Below are positions 42,923-51,663 of a DNA stretch of 64,000 nucleotides, one piece after another. Position 1 is the first letter of the stretch. Each line of letters starts with the position of its first letter. Where the stretch lies: assembly GCF_020181035.1 (NCBI RefSeq), contig NZ_JAIQYY010000008.1, forward strand, positions 52,791 to 116,790, given 5' to 3'. This DNA comes from Streptomyces sp. CoH27. GTDB lineage: Bacteria; Actinomycetota; Actinomycetes; Streptomycetales; Streptomycetaceae. A program made the translations under genes and the position numbers. The notes beneath the pieces were generated by a model that worked only from the letters and a program-made list of their open reading frames with translations, was not told the origin of the DNA and ran no database searches.

Positions 42923-44146
42923 ATGACCAGCCGACCCATGGTCCGACCCGAGGACATCGACAGCATCGACCTCGCCTCACCGCGGCTGTACGCCGAGAAC
43001 GAACTGGACGAGGTGTGGCGCCACCTGCGTACCCACCGGCCCGTCTACTGGCACCCGCCGCGGGCGGACCGCCCCGGATTCTGGGTGATCAGCCGCTACG
43101 CCGACGTCAACAAGGTCTACCAGGACAAGGCGCACTTCACGACCGAGAACGGCAACGCGCTGGCGACGCTGCTTACCGGCGGTGACTCCGCCTCCGGCAC
43201 CATGCTGGCGGTCACCGACGGCGTCCGGCACCACCAGATCCGCAACGTGCTGAACAAGGGTTTCTCGAAGCGAACGCTGAACCTCATCGCGCACTCGCTG
43301 CAGCAGAGCGTGGACCGGCTGCTGCTGGCCGCCCTGGACAAGGGCGAGTGCGACGCCGCCCACGACATCTCGGCGAACGTCCCGCTCGGCGCCATCTGCG
43401 ACCTGCTGGAGATCCCCGAGGCCGACCGCGCGTTCCTGCTGAGCCAGACCGCGCACGCCTGGAGCTCCGACTACGCCGACGCGCCGCCGGAAGACAACTG
43501 GGTCGCGAAGAACGAGATCCTGCTCTACTTCAGCAAGCTCTGCCGGGAGCGCAAGGGCAGCGCCAACGACGACATGGTCAGCCTGCTGGCCAACTGCCGG
43601 ATCGACGACCAGCCGCTCAACTCCGTTGAACTCATGGCGAACTGCTACGGCCTGATGATCGGCGGCGACGAGACCGGACGGCACGCGATCACCGGCGCGA
43701 TCCTCGCGCTGATCGAGCACCCGGACCAGTGGCGCGCGCTCAAGAACGGCGACGTCGACCTCGACACCGCGACCGAGGAGGTGCTGCGGTGGACGGTCCC
43801 GTCCCTGCACGGCGGCCGCACGGCCACCGGCGACGTCGTCGTGGGCGGTGAACAGATCAAGGCCGGCGACGTCGTGAGCGTGTGGATCTACTCCGCCAAC
43901 CGCGACGAGACGGTCTTCGACCAGCCGGACCGGTTCGACCTCGCCCGCACCCCCAACAAGCACTTCACCTTCGCCTACGGCACGCACTACTGCCTGGGCC
44001 ACCACCTCGGGCGCATGGAGGTCTACGCCGTACTCGACGGGCTGCGCCGGCTGGTCACCGACCTGGAGCAGATCGGCGAGGAGAAGTGGATCTACTCCAG
44101 CATCCTGCACGGCATGAGTTCGCTGCCGGTGCGCCTGACCGCCTGA
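42923..44146 (+). CDS. cytochrome P450, likely beta-hydroxylase of a carrier-bound amino acid (NovI/NikQ-like)
   Basis: The protein has 407 residues and starts three bases after the carrier gene stop, with AAGGAG in the preceding coding end. The heme motif FAYGTHYCLG has Cys357, the I-helix is GGDETGRHAITG, and an E-x-x-R (EEVLR) is present. The C-terminal HGMSSLPVRL resembles the CYP162/CYP163 enzymes that hydroxylate the beta carbon of aminoacyl-carrier proteins. The immediate coupling to the adenylation-carrier gene supports that substrate. A ferredoxin partner is not encoded nearby. Confidence 0.9.
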   Translation: MTSRPMVRPEDIDSIDLASPRLYAENELDEVWRHLRTHRPVYWHPPRADRPGFWVISRYADVNKVYQDKAHFTTENGNALATLLTGGDSASGTMLAVTDGVRHHQIRNVLNKGFSKRTLNLIAHSLQQSVDRLLLAALDKGECDAAHDISANVPLGAICDLLEIPEADRAFLLSQTAHAWSSDYADAPPEDNWVAKNEILLYFSKLCRERKGSANDDMVSLLANCRIDDQPLNSVELMANCYGLMIGGDETGRHAITGAILALIEHPDQWRALKNGDVDLDTATEEVLRWTVPSLHGGRTATGDVVVGGEQIKAGDVVSVWIYSANRDETVFDQPDRFDLARTPNKHFTFAYGTHYCLGHHLGRMEVYAVLDGLRRLVTDLEQIGEEKWIYSSILHGMSSLPVRLTA

Positions 44147-44222
44147 GCGCCCCGCGCGCATCCCCCACCACTCCCCACTCCACCCCATCCCATCACCGCA
44201 CGCCAGGAGGGACACCCAATCC

Positions 44223-44405
44223 ATGAGCGCGTTCGAGGACGAGGGGCGCGGCTGTCTCGTGCCGCGCAACGACATCGGCCGGCACTCGCTGTGGCCGTCC
44301 GGCAGCGACGTCCCCGGCGGCCGGCGCACCGTCGCCGGGCCGGACGGCCGGGACGAGTGCCTGCGGTACGTGGCGGCCCAGGCGGAGCCGGGCACCGCAC
44401 GATGA
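44223..44405 (+). CDS. MbtH family protein
   Basis: The protein has 60 residues with AGGAGGG upstream. The MbtH pattern is clear: F-E-D-E near the start, N-D-x-G-x-H-S-L-W-P, then D-V-P-G-G and DGRDECLRYV. MbtH proteins bind and activate adenylation domains, so its presence says that the didomain protein is a working amino-acid-activating enzyme. The Trp of the usual G-W is Arg here (GGRRTV). The stop overlaps the next start (ATGA). Confidence 0.9.
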   Translation: MSAFEDEGRGCLVPRNDIGRHSLWPSGSDVPGGRRTVAGPDGRDECLRYVAAQAEPGTAR

Positions 44406-45193
44406 CCGCACCCCGCACAGCACAGCCGGACGGCGGCGGCGTCACGGACCCAGTCGTCGCCGTCGTCACGGGCGGGGGCCGCGGGATAGGGGCCGCCGTC
44501 GCGGCCCGCCTCGCCGCGGCGGGGACCTCGGTGGCCGTGGTGGACCGGACCGAGGACGACACCGCCGAGACCGTCGCGGCGCTGCGGGCCGCCGGCGGCA
44601 CGGCCCTCGGCCTGGGCTGCGACGTGGCCGCCGCCGACCAGGTCACCGCGGCCGTGACGGAGGTCGTCCGCGCCTTCGGCGGCCTGGACGTCCTCGTCAA
44701 CTGCGCCGGCGTCACCCGGGACCGGCTCCTGCTGACCATGGACGACGACGAGTGGGACACGGCCCTGGACGTCAATCTCGGCGGGACCGTGCTGTGGTGC
44801 CTGGCCGCGGCCGGGCAGATGCGGCGCCGGCGCGGCGGACACATCGTCAACTTCGCGTCCGTCGCGGCCGACGGAAACCCCGGCCAGGCCAACTACGCGG
44901 CGGCGAAAGCCGCGGTCACCGGGTTCACCCGCGACCTGGCGGCCGAGCTGGGCCCGCACGGGATCACCGTCAACGCCGTCGCCCCGGGCTTCGTCGCCAC
45001 CCCGATGGTCGACGCCCTGGCCACCCGGCTCGGGGCCGGCCGCGAGGAGTTCCTGGAGCGGGCCGCCGCACAGTCCGCGCTCGGCCGGGTCGGCACCGTC
45101 GAGGACATCGCCGGGGTGGTGGCCTTCCTGACCGGCCCGGACACCGGCTTCCTGACCGGCCAGACCCTGTACGTCGACGGGGGACAGCCATGA
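44402..45193 (+). CDS. short-chain dehydrogenase/reductase (FabG-like; NovJ-position)
   Basis: The protein has 263 residues. The cofactor motif is TGGGRGIG (23-30), and the catalytic set Ser153, Tyr165 and Lys169 is intact (N-Y-A-A-A-K), with a NAVAPGFVATPM segment after it. The start overlaps the MbtH stop and the end overlaps the next SDR. In novobiocin synthesis the NovJ/NovK pair oxidises beta-hydroxytyrosyl-NovH to the beta-keto thioester; the same arrangement after a P450 suggests the same reaction. Confidence 0.88.
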   Translation: MTAPRTAQPDGGGVTDPVVAVVTGGGRGIGAAVAARLAAAGTSVAVVDRTEDDTAETVAALRAAGGTALGLGCDVAAADQVTAAVTEVVRAFGGLDVLVNCAGVTRDRLLLTMDDDEWDTALDVNLGGTVLWCLAAAGQMRRRRGGHIVNFASVAADGNPGQANYAAAKAAVTGFTRDLAAELGPHGITVNAVAPGFVATPMVDALATRLGAGREEFLERAAAQSALGRVGTVEDIAGVVAFLTGPDTGFLTGQTLYVDGGQP

Positions 45194-45963
45194 ACCCCGT
45201 CGCCGTACTCGTGGGCACGGCCGAGGGCACGGGACCGGCCGCCGCCGTCCGGCTCGCCGAGAGCGGCCTGGACATCGCGCTCGTGGACCCCGGCCCCGCG
45301 TCCGCCGACGAGACGCTGCGGCGGCTCACCGCCGTCGGCCGGCGGTGCACCGCGATCGAGGCGGACCCGGCCGACACGGAGGCCTTCTCCGCCGCGCTCG
45401 CCCGGATCCGCTCCGATCTCGGCAGGCCCGGCATGCTGCTGACCTGCATCGGCACCGGCCCCGACGAGGAGGACGACAGCCAGGGGGCCGACGTCACCGC
45501 CGGCGCGGCGCGATACGCCCCGGTACGGCGGGCCCTGCGCACCCTGTTCGTCACCAACCGGGCCGCCGCCGGGGAGATGCTGCGCGGCGGCGGGGGCCGG
45601 ATCGTCAACGTCGCCCGTGCCCCGCGCACCGAGCGGACGGCCGGGGACACCGGCCGGACGCTGGTGGCCGGACTGGCCGGGTTCACCGCGTCCGTGGCAC
45701 CGGAGCTGGCGCCTTTCGGCATCAGCGTCCACTTCGTCGCACCGGCCGCACTGCGCCCCGGCACCCGCCCACCGGTCGGTACGGCACCCCCGGCGGACCC
45801 CGGGAGCTACCCGGAGCACCTCGCCGACCAGGCCGCCCTCCTGACCGGCGCCCCGGCGGCCGCCCTCACCGGACAGGGCGTCTACCTCCCCGGACGTCCG
45901 CTTGCCCGGCATCCCGCCCCGACCCCCACCCCAACCAGCCGAGGAACGGTAGCCACACCATGA
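45190..45963 (+). CDS. degenerate SDR, probable non-catalytic partner subunit (NovK-position)
   Basis: The protein has 257 residues overlapping the previous SDR by four bases. The Rossmann start is degenerate (VGTAEGTGPAAAVRLAESG in place of T-G-x-x-x-G-I-G), and the Y-x-x-x-K pair is gone: the aligned region reads GRTLVAGLAGFTA. NovK likewise lacks the catalytic residues and forms a complex with NovJ, as far as I recall. The most likely role is a structural or regulatory subunit of the first SDR. Confidence 0.82.
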   Translation: MNPVAVLVGTAEGTGPAAAVRLAESGLDIALVDPGPASADETLRRLTAVGRRCTAIEADPADTEAFSAALARIRSDLGRPGMLLTCIGTGPDEEDDSQGADVTAGAARYAPVRRALRTLFVTNRAAAGEMLRGGGGRIVNVARAPRTERTAGDTGRTLVAGLAGFTASVAPELAPFGISVHFVAPAALRPGTRPPVGTAPPADPGSYPEHLADQAALLTGAPAAALTGQGVYLPGRPLARHPAPTPTPTSRGTVATP

Positions 45964-47561
45964 CAAGCACCGCGAGCACGGCCGGCGGGAGCACGGAACC
46001 AGCGCACTACGCCGTCCGCGTCCTCGACCGGCTCGCCCTGAGCGAACGCCCCGTCGTCCACTGGGGCGAGAACGTCATCTCCAGCTCCGAACTGCGGGCG
46101 GCGGTGCTGCGCGTCGTCGGCGCGCTGACCGAACTCGGCGTCCGTGAGGGCTCCGCCGTGGCGGTCCTGACGGAGGTGAACAGCCCGTGGCTGCTGGCGA
46201 CCCGGTACGCCGTGCACCTCATGGGCGCGACCCTCGTCGCCGTGTCCGGGGCCAATCACGGAACCACCACGCACCGGCTGGACACCGAGACCCGCGCCCG
46301 GATGGCCGGCGAGTGCGGGGCACGCGTCCTCGTCCACGACGCGGCACAGCGCGAGGAGGCCGAGCGGATCCGTGCCCTGCTGCCCGACGGCGTCGGCATG
46401 TGCCGGCTCGGCGCGCCCGTCCACGGACCGGTGAGCGCCGGCGACCACCCGGCTGACGGCCCGCCCCCGGGCTTCTCCCCGCGCGTTCCCGCACGCGCCC
46501 TGGTGATCTACACCAGCGGCAGCACCGGCCGGCCGAAGGGCGTGATCAAGCCCTTCGCGGCCTGGAACACGGTCGTGCTGAAGGAGTCCGCCACAGTGAC
46601 TCCCAAGGTCTTCCTGGCGATGAGCGCCGTCACGCACACCGGCGGCCTGCTGGTGGACACGGCCGTCGCCGCCGGCGGCAGCGTGGTGCTGCGCACCGGC
46701 TTCGACCCACGCTCCCTCCTCGCGGACATCGAGCGGTACCGCGTCACCGACACCCTGATGGGCGTCCCGCAGTTCTACGAACTCGTCAACCACCCCGATG
46801 TGCACCGGGCCGACCTGTCCTCGCTGCGCCGCCTGCTGTACGTGGGCTGCCCCGCCTCCCCGGAGCGGGTGCGCGAGGCCGTCAAGGTGTTCCCCGGAGT
46901 GCTCCACCACTCCTACGGCACCACCGAGACCGGCCAGATCGCCATGCTCACCGCGGCCGACCACGACGTACCCGAGCTGCTGTCCACCGTGGGACGGCCG
47001 AGGCCCGGCCTGGAGGTCGTCGTCCAGGACCCCGCCACCGGCCGGGAACTGCCCCGCGGGGAGACCGGCGAGGTGGTCGTCCGCAGCCCGCTCGCCATGG
47101 AGGGCTACGCCGGCGACCCCGAACTGACCGCCCGGGTGCTGCGCGAGGGCTGGGTGCACACCGGGGACTACGGCAGCCTGGGCGAGGACGGCTACCTGCG
47201 GCTGAGCGGCCGGATGAACGACGTCGTCAAGGTCCACGACACGAAGGTCCACCCCAGCGAGGTGGAGAAGGTGCTGGTCGGGCACCGGGGCGTGATCGAC
47301 GCCCATGTGTACGCCCACCGGCGGTCCGATCTGATCGAGGAACTGCACGCCGCCGTGGTCCTGCGGCCCGACAGCCCGCCCGGCCACGAGGCCCTCCGGG
47401 AGCACGTGGCACGGGTGATGACACCGACGCACGCACCGGTCCGCTTCGTGCGCTGGCGGGAGTTCCCGGTCAACGAAAGCGGCAAGGTGGACCGCCGCCT
47501 CGTACGCGAGCGCGGTCTGCACGCCGGCTCCGCGGACGGCGAGCCGCTCTCGGCCGAGTGA
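45960..47561 (+). CDS. AMP-forming acyl/amide ligase (NovL-position)
   Basis: The protein has 533 residues with its start overlapping the SDR stop. Class I adenylate-forming motifs are present: IYTSGSTGRPKGVIK, HHSYGTTETGQIAML, the VHTGDYGSLGEDGYLRLSGRMNDVVK hinge, and NESGKVDRR at the C-terminus. There is no carrier domain. It could activate a carboxylic acid as a CoA ester, or form an amide directly as NovL/CloL do. Its place right after the SDR pair is the place of novL. The substrate is unknown. Confidence 0.85.
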   Translation: MTSTASTAGGSTEPAHYAVRVLDRLALSERPVVHWGENVISSSELRAAVLRVVGALTELGVREGSAVAVLTEVNSPWLLATRYAVHLMGATLVAVSGANHGTTTHRLDTETRARMAGECGARVLVHDAAQREEAERIRALLPDGVGMCRLGAPVHGPVSAGDHPADGPPPGFSPRVPARALVIYTSGSTGRPKGVIKPFAAWNTVVLKESATVTPKVFLAMSAVTHTGGLLVDTAVAAGGSVVLRTGFDPRSLLADIERYRVTDTLMGVPQFYELVNHPDVHRADLSSLRRLLYVGCPASPERVREAVKVFPGVLHHSYGTTETGQIAMLTAADHDVPELLSTVGRPRPGLEVVVQDPATGRELPRGETGEVVVRSPLAMEGYAGDPELTARVLREGWVHTGDYGSLGEDGYLRLSGRMNDVVKVHDTKVHPSEVEKVLVGHRGVIDAHVYAHRRSDLIEELHAAVVLRPDSPPGHEALREHVARVMTPTHAPVRFVRWREFPVNESGKVDRRLVRERGLHAGSADGEPLSAE

Positions 47562-47600
47562 CCGCGCCGGCGCCCTCCGCTCTCCTCACGTCACCGAAGG

Positions 47601-48866
47601 ATGAGGCCATTGTCAGCCATCACCGGAAACTACGAGAGCTTGATCCGCAAGATACGCGGCTCCGCGACCGGACCGGACAAGCTGGTCCGCTACTTCTGCC
47701 TGCTGTGCGGCAAGGAGCACCCCGAATCACCGCGCACCCGCTGCACCGCCTGTGACGGCGCCCTGGACGCGTTCTACGACCTGGACCAGGCGGCCGTACC
47801 CCAGTCTCGTCAGGGACCGGACCCGCTCCAGCACTACTTCTCCCTGCTGCCGCTGCGCGACCGGGCGTCGGCCCGCTGGGGCGGGGAGGGCAACACCCCC
47901 TGCTTCGAGGTGCCGGAACTCGCCGCCGCTCTCGGGATCGGACGGCTGTTCTTCAAGGACGAGTCGGTCAACCCGACCCGGTCGACCAAGGACCGGGTGG
48001 CCTCCCTGTGCCTGTCCCGCTTCGCCGAACTGGGTGTCCGTGAACTCGTGCTGTCCTCCACCGGCAACACCTCCACCGCCTACGCACGGGCGGCCGGGCT
48101 GTTCCCCGGCTTCACCCTCCACATCTTCGTCGGCCGCGAGTTCGTCAACCGCCTCAACTACCCGGACCACCCGAACGTGACCACGCACGTCGTGGACGGC
48201 GAGTTCGTCACGGCCGGCAAGGTCGCCCAACGGTTCGCGCGGGAGAGCGGTCTGTTCTGGGAAGGCGGCTTCTTCAACCTGGCCCGCCGGGAAGGACTGA
48301 AGCTCGCCTACCTGGAGGCGTTCGACCAGATGCCGGTCGAGCCGGACTTCGTCTTCCAGGCCGTCAGCAGCGGCATGGGCCTGCTCGGCGCCTTCAAGGG
48401 AGCGGTGGAATACCGGGAGTTGGGGCGCCTGAGCAAGGTGCCCGCCTTCATGGCCGTACAGCAGGCGAGCTGCGCCCCCATGGCGCACGCGTTCGGCGAG
48501 GGCGCCGAACGGATCGCCCCGCACCATGTGATCAGGAACCCGACGGGCCTGGCCTACGCGATCCTGCGCGGCGACCCGACCGGCACCTACCCGTACATCA
48601 GGGATCTGTGTCTGCAGAGCGGCGGGCGGATCCTCGCCGCCGAGGAGGACCGGATCCGGCGGGCGCGACAGATGCTCGTCGACACGGCCGGCGTCCGTGT
48701 CTGCTTCGCCAGCGCCACGGCATTCGCCGGCGTGCTGCGGGCCGCCGAGACGGGTGCCCTGGCCCGGGACTCGGTCGCGCTGGTCAATCTGACCGGCGGG
48801 GACCGTCCGGTCGCCCAGATGCCCATGTCCACCAAGACCTGGACCGAGGAAGGTGCTCCGGTATGA
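47601..48866 (+). CDS. threonine synthase-like PLP enzyme with N-terminal zinc ribbon
   Basis: The protein has 421 residues from the ATG at 47601; the TTG at 47610 has AAGG at a better distance. A zinc ribbon is at the N-terminus (Cys33, Cys36, Cys48, Cys51). The PLP lysine is Lys130 in NPTRSTKDR (usual form N-P-T-x-S-x-K-D-R), with SSTGNTSTAYARAAGL as phosphate-binding context. Threonine-synthase-fold enzymes do beta- or gamma-replacement on phosphorylated hydroxy amino acids. Coupling to a FAD amine oxidase suggests production of a non-protein amino acid. The stop overlaps the next start. Confidence 0.85.
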   Translation: MRPLSAITGNYESLIRKIRGSATGPDKLVRYFCLLCGKEHPESPRTRCTACDGALDAFYDLDQAAVPQSRQGPDPLQHYFSLLPLRDRASARWGGEGNTPCFEVPELAAALGIGRLFFKDESVNPTRSTKDRVASLCLSRFAELGVRELVLSSTGNTSTAYARAAGLFPGFTLHIFVGREFVNRLNYPDHPNVTTHVVDGEFVTAGKVAQRFARESGLFWEGGFFNLARREGLKLAYLEAFDQMPVEPDFVFQAVSSGMGLLGAFKGAVEYRELGRLSKVPAFMAVQQASCAPMAHAFGEGAERIAPHHVIRNPTGLAYAILRGDPTGTYPYIRDLCLQSGGRILAAEEDRIRRARQMLVDTAGVRVCFASATAFAGVLRAAETGALARDSVALVNLTGGDRPVAQMPMSTKTWTEEGAPV

Positions 48867-50017
48867 ACACACCCCGCGTGGTGATCGTCGGCGGCGGACT
48901 GCTCGGCGCGAGCGTGGCGCACGCGCTGGCCGTGCGAGCGGTCCCTGTGACCCTGCTCGACGCGGCGGCGCCCGGCACGGGAGCCAGCGCCTCGACGTTC
49001 GCCTGGGCCAACGCCCAGAAGAAGAAGCCCGAGGCGTACTTCCGGCTCAACGCCGAGGGCCTCGCCGAGTACCACCGCCTGGCGGAGACCGCCGCCGGCC
49101 GCCGCTGGTTCCACCCGGTGGGGAACGTGGAGATCGCCACCGACGCGGCCTCCTCCGCCGCCCTCGACGCCGTCGTCGCCGACCTCACCGAGCGCGGCTA
49201 CCGGGCCGAGCGGATCACGGGCCGGCAGGCCGCCGGGCTCGACCCGGTCATCGACCCCGACCGGGTGCTGGACGCGGCCTGGTTCCCGGACGAGGGCTGG
49301 GTCGACACCGAGCGCATGGTCGCCGACCTGCTCGACGACGCCGTGGCGGTCGGCGCCGAGGTCCGCGCGCACTGCCCGGTGGCGCGCTTCGAGCAGTCCG
49401 GTGCGCGCACCAAGGTCGTCCTCGCGGACGGCGAGGAGATCCTGGCCGACCAGGTCGTGTGCGCCGCGGGCGCGGCCACCGGGCGGCTGCTGGCGGATTC
49501 CGGCGTCACCGTCCCCCTGGTCGAGGAGGGCGACCGGCGGCTGCGCGCACCCGGCGACGAGCGGTACACCGCGGTGGGCGGCCTCGCCGACACGGCCGCG
49601 CTGCGCGTGCCGCTGCGCCGGATCCTGCACACGCCGGACATGGGTCTGCGGCCCGCCCCCGGCGGGCGCGTGGTCCTCGGCGGCGACGGCGCGGGCTCCC
49701 GCGTGCCCCGGACCGACCACGGCATCTTCGGTCTCGGCCCGATGCTCATCGACCGCGCCCGCAAGGTCTTCCCGGCCTTCGCGGACGTCCCGGTCGAGCG
49801 TGTGCGGGTGGGTGTCCGGCCGCTGCCGGCGGACGGGCTCACCGTGGCGGGCTTCACCAAGCCGCTGCCGGGGCTCTACGCGCTGGTCACCCACAGCGGG
49901 GTCACGCTCGCCCCGTACCTCGCCTGGCTCGTCACGGGCGAACTCGTCGACGGGCGGGAGGCGCCGGAGCTGGCGGCCTTCCGTCCCACGCGTTTCGCGG
50001 GCCCCGGGCACCCATGA
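48863..50017 (+). CDS. FAD-dependent oxidoreductase (DadA/glycine-oxidase-like)
   Basis: The protein has 384 residues with its start overlapping the PLP-enzyme stop (ATGA). The FAD-binding start VVIVGGGLLGASVAHALA is clear, and the C-terminal VGVRPLPADGLTVAGFT with THSGVTLAP matches the D-amino-acid oxidase superfamily, which oxidises primary or secondary amines. It is the last gene of the coupled operon. Together with the preceding enzyme it could cleave a secondary-amine intermediate, but this is inference. Confidence 0.87.
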   Translation: MNTPRVVIVGGGLLGASVAHALAVRAVPVTLLDAAAPGTGASASTFAWANAQKKKPEAYFRLNAEGLAEYHRLAETAAGRRWFHPVGNVEIATDAASSAALDAVVADLTERGYRAERITGRQAAGLDPVIDPDRVLDAAWFPDEGWVDTERMVADLLDDAVAVGAEVRAHCPVARFEQSGARTKVVLADGEEILADQVVCAAGAATGRLLADSGVTVPLVEEGDRRLRAPGDERYTAVGGLADTAALRVPLRRILHTPDMGLRPAPGGRVVLGGDGAGSRVPRTDHGIFGLGPMLIDRARKVFPAFADVPVERVRVGVRPLPADGLTVAGFTKPLPGLYALVTHSGVTLAPYLAWLVTGELVDGREAPELAAFRPTRFAGPGHP

Positions 50018-50847
50018 GCCGACCGCACCTCCTGGCCGTCAGCGATCTGCACATCGGGCATCGGGAGAACCGGAGGATCCTGGAGAAGCTGACGCCTGAC
50101 TCCCCCGGCGGCTGACTGCTGGTCGCCGGGGACGTCGGCGAGCGGATCGAGGACATCGCCTGGGCGCTCGCCCTGCTCGCCGGCCGCTTCGAGAAGGTCG
50201 TCCGGACACCGGGCAACCACGAACCGTGGACGCCGTCCGACGATCCGGTGCAGCTGCGCGGCGAGGCGCGCTACGGCTATCTCGTGGACCTGTGCCGGGG
50301 GCTCGGCGTACTCACCCCCGAGGACGAGTACCCCGTCCGGGAGAGCGCCGCCGGCCCGGTCGTCGTCGCCCCGCTGTTCGTCCTGTACGACTACAGCTTC
50401 CTGCCCGCCGGCGCCCGGGACGGACAGGAGGCGCCGGCCCTCGCGGAGGAGGCATGGGTGGTCTGCGCGGACGAGTTCCTGCTGCACCCGGAACCCCACC
50501 CGAGCCGCTCGGCGTGGTGCCGGGCGCGCCTCGGGACCATCCGGGCGCGCCTGGAACGCGTGGACGAGGGGTTTCCGACCGTGCTCGTCGACCACTTCCC
50601 CCTGGTGCGCGCACCCGTCCAGGCGCTGCGGCGGCCGGAGTTCGCTCCGTGGTGCGGGACCGAGGCGACCGCCGACTGGCCCCGCCGCTTCCGGGCGGCG
50701 GCGATCGTCCACGGCCATCTGCACATCCCCGGTGTGCTCCAGGTCGACGGCGTCCCCCACCACGAGGTGTCGCCCGGCTACCCACGCGAGGGGCAGCCGC
50801 GCCCGACCGCACCGGAACGCCCGGCGCGGATACTGCGGGGGCGGTGA
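50014..50847 (+). pseudogene. metallophosphoesterase interrupted by an in-frame TGA
   Basis: The frame opens with an ATG overlapping the previous stop and shows calcineurin-like motifs in order: SDLHIGH, then GDV, GNHE and VHGHLH near the C-terminus. The one defect is a TGA at 50113-50115, just before LLVAGDV. The frame is otherwise open to 50847, so a single TGG-to-TGA change (Trp to stop) would explain it. A restart at 50248 would lack the N-terminal metal ligands. In Streptomyces this family often pairs with a phosphopantetheinyl transferase; none is seen here. Confidence 0.82.
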
Positions 50848-50858
50848 CCGGGGCACAC

Positions 50859-51608
50859 TCAGCGAGGCGGTCGCCCCGGCAGGTTCAGGCGGGCGGCCAT
50901 GCCGTCCAGGAGACAGTCGAGGCCGAACTCGAAGCGGGCGTTGTCGTCGTCGTGGGGCGAGGCCTCGCGGACGTAGCGCTGGTAGACCGGGTAGTCGCCG
51001 CCCTCCAGCAGGAACGACAGGCGGGCCAGGTTCGCCTTGCGGGCTTCCTGGCCGCTGCTCCAGCCTTCCGGGGCGCGCAGCCGCTCGCGGGCGATCTCGT
51101 CGTGGGTGCTGGCCCGGGTGTACGCCGTGACGGCCCGGGTGATGTCGGCCATCTGCTCCCCGGACAGGCCGAGGCCGTCCAGCGCGGTGAACTGCTGCTC
51201 CATGAGGGCGAGATGGGCCGGCGTGGGGGCGAACAGGATGCGGCCGGGCACCTCCGTCATCCACGGATGCCGCAGCACCACCTGGCGGAAGCGCAGCGCC
51301 GAGGCCCGCAGCACCTCCCGCCAGTACGCGCTCGGCTGCTCCAGCAGCATCTCCGCCCGGACCCGGTCGAGCATGAGCTCGATGATGTCGTCCTTGCCGG
51401 AGACGTACCGGTAGCAGGTCATCGCGGAGACACCCAGCTCCGTCGCCAGGCGCCGCATGGAGACGGCGTCGAGGCCGTCGGCGTCCGCGATCCGCAGGGC
51501 GGCGACCACTATCCGCGCGTGCGTGAGCACCGGGCGGGGGGCCGGCGGGGGCTGGGCCATCCGCTCCCAGACGGACATCGAGGCATCGGCTCGGTCGGGG
51601 GCATCCAT
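50859..51608 (-). CDS. TetR family transcriptional regulator
   Basis: The protein has 249 residues. The N-terminal HTH is TetR-like (RIVVAALRIADADGLDAVSMRRLATELGVSAMTCYRYVSGKDDIIELMLD), with a long helical ligand-binding part. It is divergent from an MFS exporter gene with a two-box operator between them, and is therefore its likely repressor. A TAACGT hexamer lies seven bases before its ATG, suggesting a leaderless message. Confidence 0.9.
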   Translation of the reverse strand: MDAPDRADASMSVWERMAQPPPAPRPVLTHARIVVAALRIADADGLDAVSMRRLATELGVSAMTCYRYVSGKDDIIELMLDRVRAEMLLEQPSAYWREVLRASALRFRQVVLRHPWMTEVPGRILFAPTPAHLALMEQQFTALDGLGLSGEQMADITRAVTAYTRASTHDEIARERLRAPEGWSSGQEARKANLARLSFLLEGGDYPVYQRYVREASPHDDDNARFEFGLDCLLDGMAARLNLPGRPPR

Positions 51609-51663
51609 GCGTACAACGTTAGCTTGAATTTACGGCGTAAGCGACGGAGTGTACGGTGTAAAC
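51609..51663. promoter_or_regulatory. TetR/MFS divergent promoter with two operator boxes
   Basis: Two 13-base direct boxes, TTTACGGCGTAAG (51629-51641) and TGTACGGTGTAAA (51650-51662), each an imperfect palindrome around TTAC-GG-GTAA, are spaced exactly 21 bases (two helical turns). The second includes TACGGT, six bases before the exporter ATG, so it overlaps the probable -10 box of a leaderless promoter. Confidence 0.65.

Noticed and set aside
41168..50017. Calling the operon an aminocoumarin cluster
   Set aside because: Only the novHIJKL-like core is present. The coumarin-ring, prenyl, sugar and gyrase-resistance genes are missing, so a different product is more likely.
50113..50115. TGA in the metallophosphoesterase as a selenocysteine codon
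   Set aside because: No SECIS-like hairpin was seen after it, and neither the family nor Streptomyces is known to me to use selenocysteine here. A nonsense change is simpler.
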